64,000 nucleotides of DNA from Oerskovia rustica (GCF_014836555.1 NZ_JACSQQ010000003.1:109008-173007), one strand, 5' to 3'; shown: positions 1 through 9,611, counted from the stretch's first letter. Numbers and translations: made by a program. Notes: generated by a model not told the origin, from the sequence alone.

Positions 1-2
1 CG

Positions 3-338
3 ACGGCGATCTACGACCAGATCGACGGCAGCCTCCCCGCCGCGTTCTCGCCCGTGGTCGTGGACGGGCTGCTGCGCGGCGACCTCGGCTTCGGGGGCGT
101 CGTCATCACCGACGACGTGTCGAAGGCCGAGCAGGTGCAGGCATGGTCCCCGGGCGATCGGGCGGTCCTGACGATCGCCGCGGGCGGCGACATGGTGCTC
201 GCCTCGGCCGACCCGACCGTGGTCCCCGAGATGGCGACGGCCCTCGTCGAGCGCGCGCAGGCCGACCCCGCCTTCGCGGCCAAGGTCGACTCTGCGGTGC
301 TGCGGGTCCTGGCGGCCAAGGAACGCCTGGGATCCTGA
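3..338 (+). CDS. Glycoside hydrolase family 3, C-terminal fragment (beta-N-acetylhexosaminidase-like)
   Basis: This is the C-terminal part of a family 3 glycosidase; the start lies left of the window, and the frame is open from the edge to a TGA at 336-338. The stretch FGGVVITDDVSKAEQV matches the family segment in which the Asp of the I-(S/T)-D-D motif is the catalytic nucleophile. The short helical tail after it is typical of single-domain NagZ-like enzymes, which release N-acetylglucosamine from muropeptides. Choosing NagZ over another GH3 enzyme is inference, because the diagnostic His-Asp loop would lie upstream of the window. The gene converges on the liv operon. Confidence 0.75.
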   Translation, partial: TAIYDQIDGSLPAAFSPVVVDGLLRGDLGFGGVVITDDVSKAEQVQAWSPGDRAVLTIAAGGDMVLASADPTVVPEMATALVERAQADPAFAAKVDSAVLRVLAAKERLGS

Positions 339-356
339 GGGGACCGTCGGCCGCGC

Positions 357-444
357 CTGTCCACGCCCGTCCACACCGTGCTCCACACGTTGTCCCCATG
401 CCTGTCCACAAAGTTATCCACAGACCTGGGGACAGTGTGCACAG
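357..444. repeat. Phased array of DnaA-box-like 9-mers between convergent genes
   Basis: Six 9-mers resembling the high-GC Gram-positive DnaA box (TTGTCCACA/TTATCCACA) lie in the same orientation, starting at 357, 367, 379, 390, 402 and 414. Steps of 10-12 bp put them on about the same helix face. The last, TTATCCACA at 414-422, is a perfect consensus box; CTGTCCACA (402) and TTGTCCCCA (390) are one mismatch from TTGTCCACA. TGGGGACA at 427-434 is the reverse complement of 391-398, so the block could also form a hairpin with a 28-nt loop and end transcripts from both convergent genes. No dnaA, dnaN or gyr gene is visible, so oriC is not claimed. Confidence 0.5.
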
Positions 445-459
445 GGGGCGGGCCCCCGC

Positions 460-1165
460 TCACGCGACCCCGAGGTACGCCTCCTTGATGCTCGGGTCCG
501 CGAGCAGCTCCCGGCCGCCCCCGGAACGCACGACCTCCCCCGTCTCGAGCACGTACGCGCGGTGCGAGCGCGACAGCGCCTGCCGCGCGTTCTGCTCGAC
601 CAGCAGCACCGTGGTGCCCTGCGCGTTGATCTCCGAGACGATCCGGAAGATCTGCTGGATGACCATGGGCGCCAGGCCCATCGACGGCTCGTCGAGCAGC
701 ATGAGCCGGGGCCGCGCCATGAGCGCGCGCCCGATCGCGAGCATCTGCTGCTCGCCCCCGGACATGGTCCCGCCCACCTGCGACGTGCGGTCCTCGAGCC
801 GCGGGAACAGCTCGAAGACGCGGGCCAGCGTCTCGTCGTGCACGGCCTTGTTCTCGAACGTGCGCCCGTAGGCCCCCATCTCGAGGTTCTCCAGGACCGT
901 CATGCCGGGAAAGATCCCACGCCCCTCGGGCGCCTGCACGATCCCCTCCAGGACCCGCAGGTGCGGCTTCATGCGCGTGATGTCCTTGCCGTCGAACACG
1001 ATCTTCCCGCGCGACAGCGGCCGGATCCCCGAGACCGCACGCATGGTCGTCGTCTTCCCGGCGCCGTTGGCCCCGATGAGGGTCACGAGCTCGCCCTCCT
1101 CGACCGTGATCGACACTCCGCGCACGGCCTCGATCCGCCCGTAGGCGACCGTCATGTCCGTGATC

Positions 1166-1179
<14 letters not shown>
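460..1179 (-). CDS. livF: Branched-chain amino acid ABC transporter ATP-binding protein LivF
   Basis: This is one of two ATPases that power branched-chain amino acid uptake. The 239-aa product has Walker A GANGAGKTT near residue 36, signature MSGGEQQM, Walker B LMLLDEPSMGLAP and the switch His region replaced by LLVEQN, as is usual in LivF. Its length matches the family. The start overlaps the end of livG by 14 bp, which implies translational coupling. It is the last gene of a minus-strand livJHMGF operon, and its stop faces the glycosidase gene across a 121-bp intergenic block. No odd features are seen. The transporter class is secure; substrate preference within branched-chain or other hydrophobic amino acids or amides is not determined. 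Confidence 0.93.
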
Positions 1180-2184
<1,005 letters not shown>

Positions 2185-2188
<4 letters not shown>

Positions 2189-3576
2189 CGGTTCCCCCCG
2201 TCGGTGGTCTCGTCGCGCTCCCCGGCGCCGTTCCCGGCGGGGCCGTCCGTCCCGCTCCCCGTGCCCGACGCCGGAGCGGCCGTCGCGTACGCGGCCTGCG
2301 GGCCGCCGTCGGGCATCTTGGCGAGCGTGCGGCGCGCCGCGACGTACAGCTCACGCCCGTAGGTGAGGAGCTTCTGCCGGACGGGTATGAGCCCCTGCGG
2401 CCGGAAGATCATGAGCACCATGAGCGCGACCCCGAAGAACAGGTACTTGTAGTTCGCGATCTCGTTGCCGTCGATCGGGATGCCGAACAGGGACGTGCGC
2501 CCCAGGAAGAAGTTCGGCAGGTACACGATGATGAACGCCCCCAGGATCACGCCGAGCTTGTTGCCCTGGCCGCCGAGGACGACCGCGCACAGGAACAGGA
2601 CCGAGTTGATGATGTTGAAGTTCGTCGGGATGACGAACTGCACCTGGCCCGCGTAGATCGCGCCCGAGACGCCGCCGATCGACGCCCCGATGACGAACGC
2701 CCACAGCTTGAACCGGAACGTCGGCACGCCCATGATCTCGGCCGCGTCCTCGTCCTCGCGGATCGCGACCCACGCCCTGCCCACGCGCGAGCGCTCGAGG
2801 TTCCCCACGAGCATGAGCGAGATGATGATGAAGACGAGCGACAGCCAGAACCACCACACGCCCGAGTTGAGCGTCGTCCCGACGTTGCCCGCCGAGAACA
2901 CGCCGTTGGGCAGCTCCTCGGTCACGCCGAGCCGCGGGTAGGCGACCGACTTGAGGCCCTGGCCACCGCCCGTGATCTCGTCGAGGTTGTCCGCGAGCAG
3001 ACGCACGATCTCACCGAAGCCGAGCGTCACGATCGCGAGGTAGTCGCCGCGCAGGCGCAGCGTCGGGGACCCCAGGACCAGGCCCGACATGGCCGTGATC
3101 GCGACCGCGACGGGCAGGATCGCGAGCCACGCCCAGTCGTCCGACAGCCAGCCCTCGGGCTGGGTCACGTTCCACGGGCTGTCCGGGCTCGTGAGGATCG
3201 CGAGCGTGTACGCGCCGATCGCGTAGAAGCCCACGTAGCCGAGGTCGAGCAGACCCGCCTGCCCCACCACGACGTTCAGGCCGATCGCGATGAGCGCGTA
3301 CATCCCGAACTGCGCCATCACGGCCCCGAAGTTGGTGCCGACCGTGGTCAGGACCGGGATGTTCAGGATCGGCAGCAGGGCCACGAACAGGATGAACGGG
3401 ACCCCGACCCCCCACTGCGCGGGCCGCGCGAGCGCGTCCCACCACAGCCGGAACCGGTCCCCCAGCCCGCCGTGAGGGCGTTGGGCGACGGGCGTCTGAC
3501 CCGCGGGCGGGAGCTCGGGGCGGGGGCGCACGGGCTGGGTCGTGCCGTCGTTCTCCGCAGGAGTGCTGGTGCTCAT
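2185..3576 (-). CDS. livM: Branched-chain amino acid ABC transporter permease LivM
   Basis: This is a membrane subunit of the Liv importer, 463 aa from the ATG at 3576, chosen because it overlaps the livH stop by ATGA (3573-3576). About ten hydrophobic segments are visible. The first follows a Pro-rich cytoplasmic N-terminus of roughly 55 residues. The coupling-helix region RVGRAWVAIREDEDAAEIMG, which contacts the ATPases, is well conserved. The C-terminus carries a Gly/Ala/Thr-rich hydrophilic tail of about 55 residues, longer than in typical LivM. The gene lies between livH and livG and overlaps both, so one polycistronic mRNA is expected. Confidence 0.93.
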
Positions 3577-4607
3577 GCTCGCGCCCTCCCCAAGGACTCG
3601 CCGAGGATGCCGGTCGGACGGAACATCAGGACCACGATCAGCAGGACGAACGCGACCACGTCGCGCCACTCGGTGCCGAACACGACCTGGCCGTAGTTCT
3701 CCATGACGCCCAGCAGCAGGCCGCCGAGCAGCGCCCCGCGCAGGTTGCCGATCCCGCCGAGGACCGCCGCGGAGAACGCCTTGATCCCCAGGATGAAGCC
3801 GCCCGAGTAGATGATCCCGTTGGGGACGCGCAGCGTGTACAGCAGCGCCGCGGCACCGGCCAGGACGCCGCCGATGAGGAACGTCAGCATGATGATGCGC
3901 TCGCGCGAGACCCCCATGAGGGTCGCCGTCACGGGGTCCTGCGCGACCGCGCGGATGCCGCGACCGAACTTGGTCCGGTTGATGAACATGTCGGTCGCGA
4001 GCGCCAGGATCAGCGCCGAGAAGATGATGATGAGGGTCACGTTGGTGACGTTGGCGCCGAAGAGCGTGAACTGGACCTCGGGCTCGACCAGCCGGATCGG
4101 CTGCTCGGCGTTCACGCCGCCCAGCTCACCGCCCGTCAGGGCCGGGAGCACGAAGTGCACGAACTCCTGGATCACGAACGACGCGCCGATCGCGGTGATG
4201 AGGAAGACGAGCGACGGGGCCCCACGTTTGCGCAGGGGTCTGTAGGCCACGCGTTCGAGCCCGACGGCGGCCCCTCCCGCGACCACCATGCCGCCGATCA
4301 TCGCGATCCCCAGGTAGAGGACCGTGAGCAGGATGCCCTTGTCGAACGCGTCGCCGCTCGGGTAGAAGCCCAGGGCGAGAAGCGTGGCGTACTGCCCGAA
4401 CATGCCGAGCATGAAGATCTCGGAGTGGGCGAAGTTGATGAGGCGCAGCACGCCGTAGACGAGCGTGTAGCCCACCGCGACGAGCGCGTAGACCGCGCCG
4501 TAGGTCAGGCCGTCGACGGTGAGGGCCCAGAAGTTGCGGCCCAGCGCCGCGAGGTCGAATCCGATGAGTGGGTCGGCGGCGAGGACGCCGTGGACGAGCA
4601 TCGACAT
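3573..4607 (-). CDS. livH: Branched-chain amino acid ABC transporter permease LivH
   Basis: This is the other membrane subunit of the Liv importer. The ATG at 4607 is preferred over an upstream in-frame start because AAGGAG stands just before it on the minus strand; this gives 344 aa. An internal ATG two codons later is equally spaced for that ribosome binding site. Eight or more membrane segments are visible, plus the family motifs VAYRPLRKRG and GRGIRAVAQDPVTATLMGV (coupling helix). The N-terminus has an extra hydrophilic stretch before the first membrane helix. It is separated from livJ by 174 bp holding strong GC palindromes and overlaps livM by 4 bp. Confidence 0.92.
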   Translation of the reverse strand: MSMLVHGVLAADPLIGFDLAALGRNFWALTVDGLTYGAVYALVAVGYTLVYGVLRLINFAHSEIFMLGMFGQYATLLALGFYPSGDAFDKGILLTVLYLGIAMIGGMVVAGGAAVGLERVAYRPLRKRGAPSLVFLITAIGASFVIQEFVHFVLPALTGGELGGVNAEQPIRLVEPEVQFTLFGANVTNVTLIIIFSALILALATDMFINRTKFGRGIRAVAQDPVTATLMGVSRERIIMLTFLIGGVLAGAAALLYTLRVPNGIIYSGGFILGIKAFSAAVLGGIGNLRGALLGGLLLGVMENYGQVVFGTEWRDVVAFVLLIVVLMFRPTGILGESLGRARA

Positions 4608-4632
4608 GCTGCTCCTTGAAGCCGGTGGGAGG

Positions 4633-4682
4633 GCGGTCGGCCGACCGCGGTGCGTCCCCCCCGCGCGGGGGGGGGGCCCCCC
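4633..4682. other. Intercistronic GC palindromes between livJ and livH
   Basis: GCGGTCGG/CCGACCGC at 4633-4648 is a perfect 16-bp palindrome. C7-GCGC-G7 at 4656-4673 is a perfect 18-bp palindrome that runs on into a G10 tract (4667-4676) and then C6. On the minus-strand mRNA these form stem-loops between the binding-protein gene and the permease genes. That is a common place for RNA structures that let the binding protein be made in excess over the membrane parts. The function here is inferred. The long G/C homopolymers are also prone to slippage and to sequencing error. Confidence 0.55.
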
Positions 4683-4781
4683 GCGGTCCGCTCGGCGGCT
4701 GCCGTCAGGCGACACCGCCCCCGGCCCGGCCGTGCTCGACCGGGAAGGGGGCGGCGCTGCGGGCAGGCAGGCGCCGACCGG

Positions 4782-6023
4782 CTACTGGACCTCGTAGATC
4801 CAGATCAGCGCGGACGAGAGCTCGCCCGTGTCGTCCCACTTGTAGGTGCGGGCCAGGCCCTCACCGTCGTAGTTCGTCACGAAGTCGAGCATCCCGGCAC
4901 GGTCCGTGACGCCCGACGCGATACCCGTGAGCATGATCGTCGCCAGGTCGTAGCCCTCGACCGAGTAGACGCCCGGGGCCTGACCGTTGAGCGCCTCGTA
5001 CGCGGCCGCGAAGTCGTCGGGAGCCGGACCGCACGGGCAGGACAGGATCGCGCCCTTGGACGCCGCGCCCGCCTGCGTGACGAACTGCGGGTCGTTGGTA
5101 CCGTCCGCGGACACGAACGGGATGTCGACGCCCGCGTCACGCAGCTGCTGCGCGAACGGCGCGGCCTCGGCGTAGTAGCCCGCGTAGAAGACGGCGTCCG
5201 CGTCGGAGCTCGAGATGAGCTGCGTCGCGGCCGCGAAGTCCTTGTCGCCGACCTTGACCTCGGCCGAGCAGGAGTCGTCGGCCGCGTCGCCGAGGCCCGC
5301 GGTGATCTCCTTCGCGAGACCCACGCCGTAGTCCGAGTTGTCCTGGACCACGCAGACCTTCTCGTACCCGAGCGTGTCCACCATGTACTTGGCGACCGCC
5401 GGGCCCTGGACCGCATCGTTCGCGAGACCGCGGAAGAACGTCTTCCAGCCGTTCTTGGTGATGTCGGGGTTGGTGGCCGACGCCGACAGCGACGGGAGGC
5501 CCGCCTGGCTGAAGACGTCGCCCGTCGCGGAGGTCTCGCCGGAGAACGCCGGGCCGAGGAGCGCGATGATGCTCGCGTCGCCGACGATCTGCGGGGCGAC
5601 CTGGGTCGCCTTCTGCGGGTCGCCCTCGGTGTCGAACTCCTTGATCGTGACCTGGCAGCCTGCGTTCGCGGCGTTGAACGCGTCCACCGCGACCTTGGCG
5701 CCGTAGAGGATGTTCTGCCCGAGCGCCGCGTTGGGGCCGGTCAGAGCACCGGCCATGGCGATCGAGGTGCCCTCGGCACACTCGGCCGCGCCGTCGCCGG
5801 CCGGGTCGACGGGGTCGCCCGACGTCTCGACCGGGACCTCGGCCCCGTCGATGTCGATCTGGACGGACGGCACGATCTTGAGATCGGCCGACCCTGTCTC
5901 GCTCGACGTCTCCGTCGATCCTCCGTCGTCCCCCTGAGACTGGGTGCCGCATGCGGTGATGGCGAGGGTGGCTGCCAGCGCGAGAGCCAGTCCACCCGTC
6001 GTTCGACGTGCTGTGCGTTGCAT
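4782..6023 (-). CDS. livJ: Branched-chain amino acid ABC transporter substrate-binding lipoprotein LivJ
   Basis: This is the extracellular binding protein of the Liv importer. The ATG at 6023 follows GGAGG at six-base spacing and gives 413 aa; an upstream ATG lacks such a site. The signal peptide ends in the lipobox LAITAC with Cys25 as the lipid-modified residue, followed by a Ser/Thr/Asp-rich linker. The mature part reads as a type I periplasmic-binding fold (Peripla_BP_6): it begins near TSIAMAGALTGPNAALGQ and includes LLGPAFSGETSATGD and VSADGTNDPQF. It heads the operon and is followed by stem-loop DNA, consistent with high expression. A candidate operator lies 65-86 bp upstream. Confidence 0.92.
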   Translation of the reverse strand: MQRTARRTTGGLALALAATLAITACGTQSQGDDGGSTETSSETGSADLKIVPSVQIDIDGAEVPVETSGDPVDPAGDGAAECAEGTSIAMAGALTGPNAALGQNILYGAKVAVDAFNAANAGCQVTIKEFDTEGDPQKATQVAPQIVGDASIIALLGPAFSGETSATGDVFSQAGLPSLSASATNPDITKNGWKTFFRGLANDAVQGPAVAKYMVDTLGYEKVCVVQDNSDYGVGLAKEITAGLGDAADDSCSAEVKVGDKDFAAATQLISSSDADAVFYAGYYAEAAPFAQQLRDAGVDIPFVSADGTNDPQFVTQAGAASKGAILSCPCGPAPDDFAAAYEALNGQAPGVYSVEGYDLATIMLTGIASGVTDRAGMLDFVTNYDGEGLARTYKWDDTGELSSALIWIYEVQ

Positions 6024-6087
6024 TCCGAACCTCCGTGCGCCAGATCGCACCCGGGTGCTCAGAGACCTCGCACCCGCGGTGGATCAC

Positions 6088-6109
6088 CTGAATATTCAGC
6101 ACTGAATAT
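6088..6109. promoter_or_regulatory. AT-rich palindrome and repeat upstream of livJ, candidate operator
   Basis: CTGAATATTCAG at 6088-6099 is a perfect 12-bp palindrome, and its half CTGAATAT recurs at 6102-6109, 14 bp further on. Such AT-rich DNA stands out in this GC-rich region and lies 65-86 bp upstream of the livJ start. It could be a repressor or activator site overlapping the liv promoter (ATATTCA also resembles a -10 element on the minus strand). The same core TGAATATTCA recurs at 20959-20968 near the secreted-peptide operon. The rest of the 321-bp interval between livJ and the reductase gene holds a terminator at 6252-6290 and nothing else recognised. Confidence 0.4.
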
Positions 6110-6251
6110 CGTGCTGACGATGGCACAGGTCGGACGAGCGCGAAACCCCAGATGCACAATTGCAACCAGGGACTCACACGCGGCGAACCGGACAAGGCGC
6201 CCGTGGTCCCGGGCCCCCGGTCCGGCGACCTGAGTGCCTGGAACGTACGCG

Positions 6252-6290
6252 GGCGCCGTTACACGAGACTCCGTCCCTCGTTACGGCGCC
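6252..6290 (-). terminator. Stem-loop downstream of the aldo/keto reductase gene
   Basis: GGCGCCGT (6252-6259) pairs with ACGGCGCC (6283-6290). Inside it ACGAG (6263-6267) pairs with CTCGT (6277-6281), giving a two-part stem with a short internal loop. It lies 55 bp past the stop of the minus-strand reductase gene and upstream of the livJ promoter, the right place to insulate the two units. No T-run follows, as is common in actinobacteria. Confidence 0.55.
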
Positions 6291-6344
6291 GTCACGGGAA
6301 CGTCTCGATCCGGCACAGGAGCGGCAGATGCCCGGCGAACCGGG

Positions 6345-7196
6345 TCAGGACGGGTACTGCGAGAACGCGGCCGTCGCGGGGTCGGAGCCGAGCCGGGCGT
6401 CGGAGTCGAGCGCGTCGATCGCCGCGACCTCGTCGGGCGAGAGCTCGAACCCGAACAGGTCGATGTTCGTCGCGAGCCGCTCGGGGTCCACCGACTTGGG
6501 GATCACGATCCGGTCGCTCTGGACGTGCCAGCGCAGGATCGCCTGGGCGGGCGTGACGCCGTGGGCGTCGGCGACCGCGGCGACCGCGGGGTGGTCGAGG
6601 TCCGCTCCGCGGCCGAGCGGCGAGTACGCCTCGACCGCGATCCCGGCGGCCCGGGTCGCGGCCTGGGTCGCGCGCTGCTGGTAGGTCGGGTGGACCTCGA
6701 TCTGGTTGACGGCCGGCACCACGTCGGTCTCGGCGAGCAGGCGCGCGAGGTGCTCGGGCAGGAAGTTGGAGACGCCGATCGCCCGCGCCGCGCCGTCGGC
6801 GTAGAGCTTCTCGAACGCCCGCCAGGTCTCGACGTAGAGGTCCTTGCTGGGGACGGGCCAGTGGACGAGGTAGAGGTCCACGACCTCGACGTCGAGCTCC
6901 TCCCGCGAGTCCTCGAACGCCTGCAGGGCCGACTCGTACCCCTGGTCGCCGTTGCGGAGCTTGGTCGTCACGAAGATCTCGTCGCGGCGCAGGCCGCTCG
7001 CGCGCAGCGCGGCACCCACTCCGGCCTCGTTGTAGTAGCCGGCCGCGGTGTCGATGTGCCGGTAGCCGGACTCGAGCGCCTGCTCGACGTTCTGCTGGGT
7101 CGCGTCGTCGGGCACCTTGAAGACGCCGAGCCCGACCTGCGGGACGGTGACGCCGTTGTTGAGGACGACGTCTGGAACCTGCGCGGGAGAGACCAT
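6345..7196 (-). CDS. Aldo/keto reductase (AKR5-type, 2,5-diketo-D-gluconate reductase-like)
   Basis: This is an NADPH-dependent reductase of small carbonyl compounds in the cytoplasm. The 283-aa TIM-barrel protein shows the full AKR catalytic tetrad: Asp49 and Tyr54 (YRHIDTAAGYYNE), Lys79 (FVTTKLRN) and His112 (LYLVHWPVP). The cofactor-binding end IVIPKSVDPERLATN carries the Lys-Ser and Arg residues that contact NADPH phosphate. Length and motifs match the DkgA/YvgN group. It is a single gene, divergent from the deacetylase gene to its right across about 210 bp. The physiological substrate (methylglyoxal, keto-sugars or other aldehydes) cannot be told from sequence. Confidence 0.92.
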   Translation of the reverse strand: MVSPAQVPDVVLNNGVTVPQVGLGVFKVPDDATQQNVEQALESGYRHIDTAAGYYNEAGVGAALRASGLRRDEIFVTTKLRNGDQGYESALQAFEDSREELDVEVVDLYLVHWPVPSKDLYVETWRAFEKLYADGAARAIGVSNFLPEHLARLLAETDVVPAVNQIEVHPTYQQRATQAATRAAGIAVEAYSPLGRGADLDHPAVAAVADAHGVTPAQAILRWHVQSDRIVIPKSVDPERLATNIDLFGFELSPDEVAAIDALDSDARLGSDPATAAFSQYPS

Positions 7197-7409
7197 CGTC
7201 CAGTTCTACCCCGGCGCGCGCGGTGGGCACCACCCGTCCCCTGCGACGGCGGACGGGCACGCGGGGGGAAGTCCCTCGGTGGCCGAGAGGTGAAGGCTGT
7301 GGAGCCCTTGCGACGACCGTGCACGAGGGTGCTGAAGACGACTGTGGCGCTGCTCTCATCCGCCGTGCCGGTCGCGACGCGCACCGGGTGCGGGTGGCAC
7401 GGTGGTCTG

Positions 7410-8954
7410 GTGCCCCAGTCCCTTCCTCCGACCCACGACCAGACGCCGGGCGGCTCCGCTCCCGCGCGCCCGCGGAACCGTGCCGTCTGGGTCCTCGCCG
7501 TGCTCGTGCCGCTCCTGGTCGTCGCCGCAGGGGTCACGTTCTACCTGACGCGCGCCGCTGCGGACCCGTCCGGGGAAGCTTCCCCCACGGGCGCCCCGTC
7601 ACCCACGCAGCCCCCGGCCCCCGCCGAGCGGGTCGACCCGCCGGCGGTCCTGGACCCGGCCTCGGTCGAGAACCTCGAGATCCACCAGGAGTCGACCGCG
7701 GACGCCGGTGACGCGCGCTCGATCTCGACGGTCTCGATCCCTGGGGAGCGCTCCCTCTCGCACGCCTTCGGCCGGTTCGTCGACGCGACCGAGAAGGCGT
7801 ACGACGCCGCGATCGACCCGGACGGGGTGGGCAACGAGCTCAACGTCGGGTGGGACCTGGTGCTCGCGCAGGGCGACGTGCTGGGGGTGCGTGCCACGAC
7901 GTACGCCTTCACGGGCGGGGCGAACGGCGAGGTCGGCTCCCAGACGTTCTACACCGACCTCCCGCGCGCGACCACGACGTGGTCGTCGGACCTCTTCACG
8001 GCCGACGGACGCACGCAGGCCGCGCAGTGGGTCGACGCGGCGCTCGCCTCGGCCGGTCTGGGGTTCGACGAGCCGGTGCCCTCGTCGGAGGACACGTTCC
8101 GGGACGTGCGTCTCGGGCCCGACGGCGCCGCGACCCTGGTCTTCGCGCCCGGCCTGGTCTCTGCCCGCTCCGACGGAGAGCTGGCCGTGCGCATCGAGCC
8201 CGACGCGACCCGGACGGCCCTGTCCGCCGTCGGGAAGCAGATCGCGGACGTCGCGGCGAGCGGCGCCCCGTTCATGGGCATCGCACCGCCCCCCGTCGAG
8301 CCGCCGCCCGTGACCCCGCCCGTCGCGCCCGACCCGTCCGGCGCCCCCGACTGCTCGGTGCTGCGGTGCGTGGCCCTGACCTTCGACGACGGCCCGGGCA
8401 AGCACACGTCCCGACTGCTCGACACGCTCGCCGAGAAGCAGGTGAGGGCGACGTTCTTCCTCGTCGGCCGTTCCGTGAAGTCGCATCCCGACCTGGTCCG
8501 TCGCGAGGTCGCCGAGGGGCACGCGGTGGGCAACCACACCTGGTCCCACCCCGACCTCTCGAAGCTCGGCACCGACCAGATCACGGACGAGCTGACCTCG
8601 ACGGCGGACGCGGTCGAGGCCGCGTCGGGCGTCCGACCGACGCTCGTTCGCCCTCCGTACGGCGCGACGAGCGACACTGTGACGAGTGTCCTCTCCCAGC
8701 GGAACGAGCCGGCGATCCTGTGGGACGTCGACACCGAGGACTGGAAGAACAAGGACACCGCCATGACGACCGAGCGGGCTCTCGCAGGCGTCCGACCTGG
8801 GGCGATCCTCCTGATGCACGACATCCACGGCTCCACCGTGGACGCCGTCCCGGGCATCGTGGACGGCCTGCGGGCCGCGGGCTACACGCTCGTGACGGTG
8901 CCCGATTTGCTCGGCCCTGGCCTGGTTGGCGGACACGCGTACTTCAATCGTTAG
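7410..8954 (+). CDS. Membrane-anchored polysaccharide deacetylase with DUF3298/RsiV-like middle domain
   Basis: This is a carbohydrate esterase family 4 enzyme, expected to remove N-acetyl groups from peptidoglycan or another surface glycan outside the membrane. The proposed GTG start at 7410 gives 514 aa: a single membrane helix at about residues 23-45, a Pro-rich linker, and a middle domain with the pattern LVFAPGLVSARSDGELAVRI that resembles DUF3298 of RsiV and PdaC. The C-terminal NodB domain has TFDDGP (about 324), HTWSH (375), RPPYGA (414), DTEDWK (441) and LLMHDIH (467), so the zinc and catalytic residues are all present. The start is uncertain because no good ribosome binding site is seen. 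The middle domain plus NodB layout parallels Bacillus PdaC. Confidence 0.85.
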   Translation: MPQSLPPTHDQTPGGSAPARPRNRAVWVLAVLVPLLVVAAGVTFYLTRAAADPSGEASPTGAPSPTQPPAPAERVDPPAVLDPASVENLEIHQESTADAGDARSISTVSIPGERSLSHAFGRFVDATEKAYDAAIDPDGVGNELNVGWDLVLAQGDVLGVRATTYAFTGGANGEVGSQTFYTDLPRATTTWSSDLFTADGRTQAAQWVDAALASAGLGFDEPVPSSEDTFRDVRLGPDGAATLVFAPGLVSARSDGELAVRIEPDATRTALSAVGKQIADVAASGAPFMGIAPPPVEPPPVTPPVAPDPSGAPDCSVLRCVALTFDDGPGKHTSRLLDTLAEKQVRATFFLVGRSVKSHPDLVRREVAEGHAVGNHTWSHPDLSKLGTDQITDELTSTADAVEAASGVRPTLVRPPYGATSDTVTSVLSQRNEPAILWDVDTEDWKNKDTAMTTERALAGVRPGAILLMHDIHGSTVDAVPGIVDGLRAAGYTLVTVPDLLGPGLVGGHAYFNR

Positions 8955-9092
8955 CATCAGGGCTAGCACAGTCGGAGTAACCCCTGTACCGTAGCCGGTG
9001 AGATTGCAGTGCCTCGCTTGTCCTTGCGCAACGGCCCCATGCCACCGCGAACCTTGTTACCCAAGAGTTGACGACGAACACCGTGATGTTCG

Positions 9093-9109
9093 GCTCCAGA
9101 TCATGGAGC
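9093..9109 (+). promoter_or_regulatory. Small hairpin in the cspA 5' leader
   Basis: GCTCCA (9093-9098) and TGGAGC (9104-9109) form a 6-bp stem with loop GATCA, 14 nt before the AGAAGGAG ribosome binding site of the cold-shock gene. The gap between the deacetylase stop and this gene is 182 bp, enough for a structured leader. Temperature-responsive leaders are known for cold-shock mRNAs of other bacteria; a role here is inferred from position only. The motif TTGACG at 9068-9073 could be a -35 element, but no convincing -10 was found. Confidence 0.3.
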
Positions 9110-9136
9110 TGTTTGAAACTCTAGAAGGAGATCCCC

Positions 9137-9340
9137 ATGGCATTGGGAACCGTGAAGTGGTTCAACGGCGAAAAGGGCTACGGCTTCATCGCACCTGAGG
9201 ACGGCAGCGCCGACGTGTTCGCGCACTACTCCGCCATCCAGACGCAGGGCTTCCGCTCGCTCGAGGAGAACCAGCGCGTCGAGTTCGACGTGACGCAGGG
9301 CCCCAAGGGCCCGCAGGCGGAGAACATCCGCCCGCTCTGA
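9137..9340 (+). CDS. cspA: Cold-shock protein, CspA family
   Basis: This is a small single-stranded nucleic-acid-binding OB-fold protein that acts as an RNA chaperone in the cytoplasm. The 67-aa product is full length for the family and has both RNA-binding motifs, KGYGFI (RNP1) and DVFAHYS (RNP2), after the usual GTVKWFN start. The ATG is set by a strong AGAAGGAG at 6-base spacing. It stands alone between the deacetylase gene and a perfect 17-bp stem terminator. Many actinobacteria carry several paralogues, so whether this is the cold-induced or the constitutive copy is unknown; the long leader hints at post-transcriptional control. Confidence 0.97.
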   Translation: MALGTVKWFNGEKGYGFIAPEDGSADVFAHYSAIQTQGFRSLEENQRVEFDVTQGPKGPQAENIRPL

Positions 9341-9373
9341 TCTCACTCGCCTCCGGGCGTAGCTGATCATTGA

Positions 9374-9410
9374 ACGAGTGCCCCCGACCGTCTCGGTCGG
9401 GGGCACTCGT
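9374..9410 (+). terminator. Terminator after cspA, perfect 17-bp stem
   Basis: ACGAGTGCCCCCGACCG (9374-9390) pairs without mismatch with CGGTCGGGGGCACTCGT (9394-9410) around loop TCT, 33 bp after the cspA stop. It is among the strongest hairpins in the window, although no T-run follows. Confidence 0.88.
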
Positions 9411-9611
9411 GCGTCCAGGACCAGGCACCCTGGTGCTCGGGCGGTGACGCCGTGGTAGAACTGAGAACGGTCCAGAGGACCAGCGAACCGCCCTCCGGCG
9501 TGCTGGTCCGGCAACCGCGCGACGCGCACGGTGCTCCCGGAGGAAGACCCGCCCCCACGACCGTGGGGGAAGAGCGAGGCCCGACGTCGTAGGGCGCCTC
9601 CTCGTGCCCCT

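Noticed and set aside
357-444. Chromosomal origin of replication
   Set aside because: DnaA-box-like sites are present, but dnaA, dnaN, gyrB and an AT-rich unwinding element are absent.
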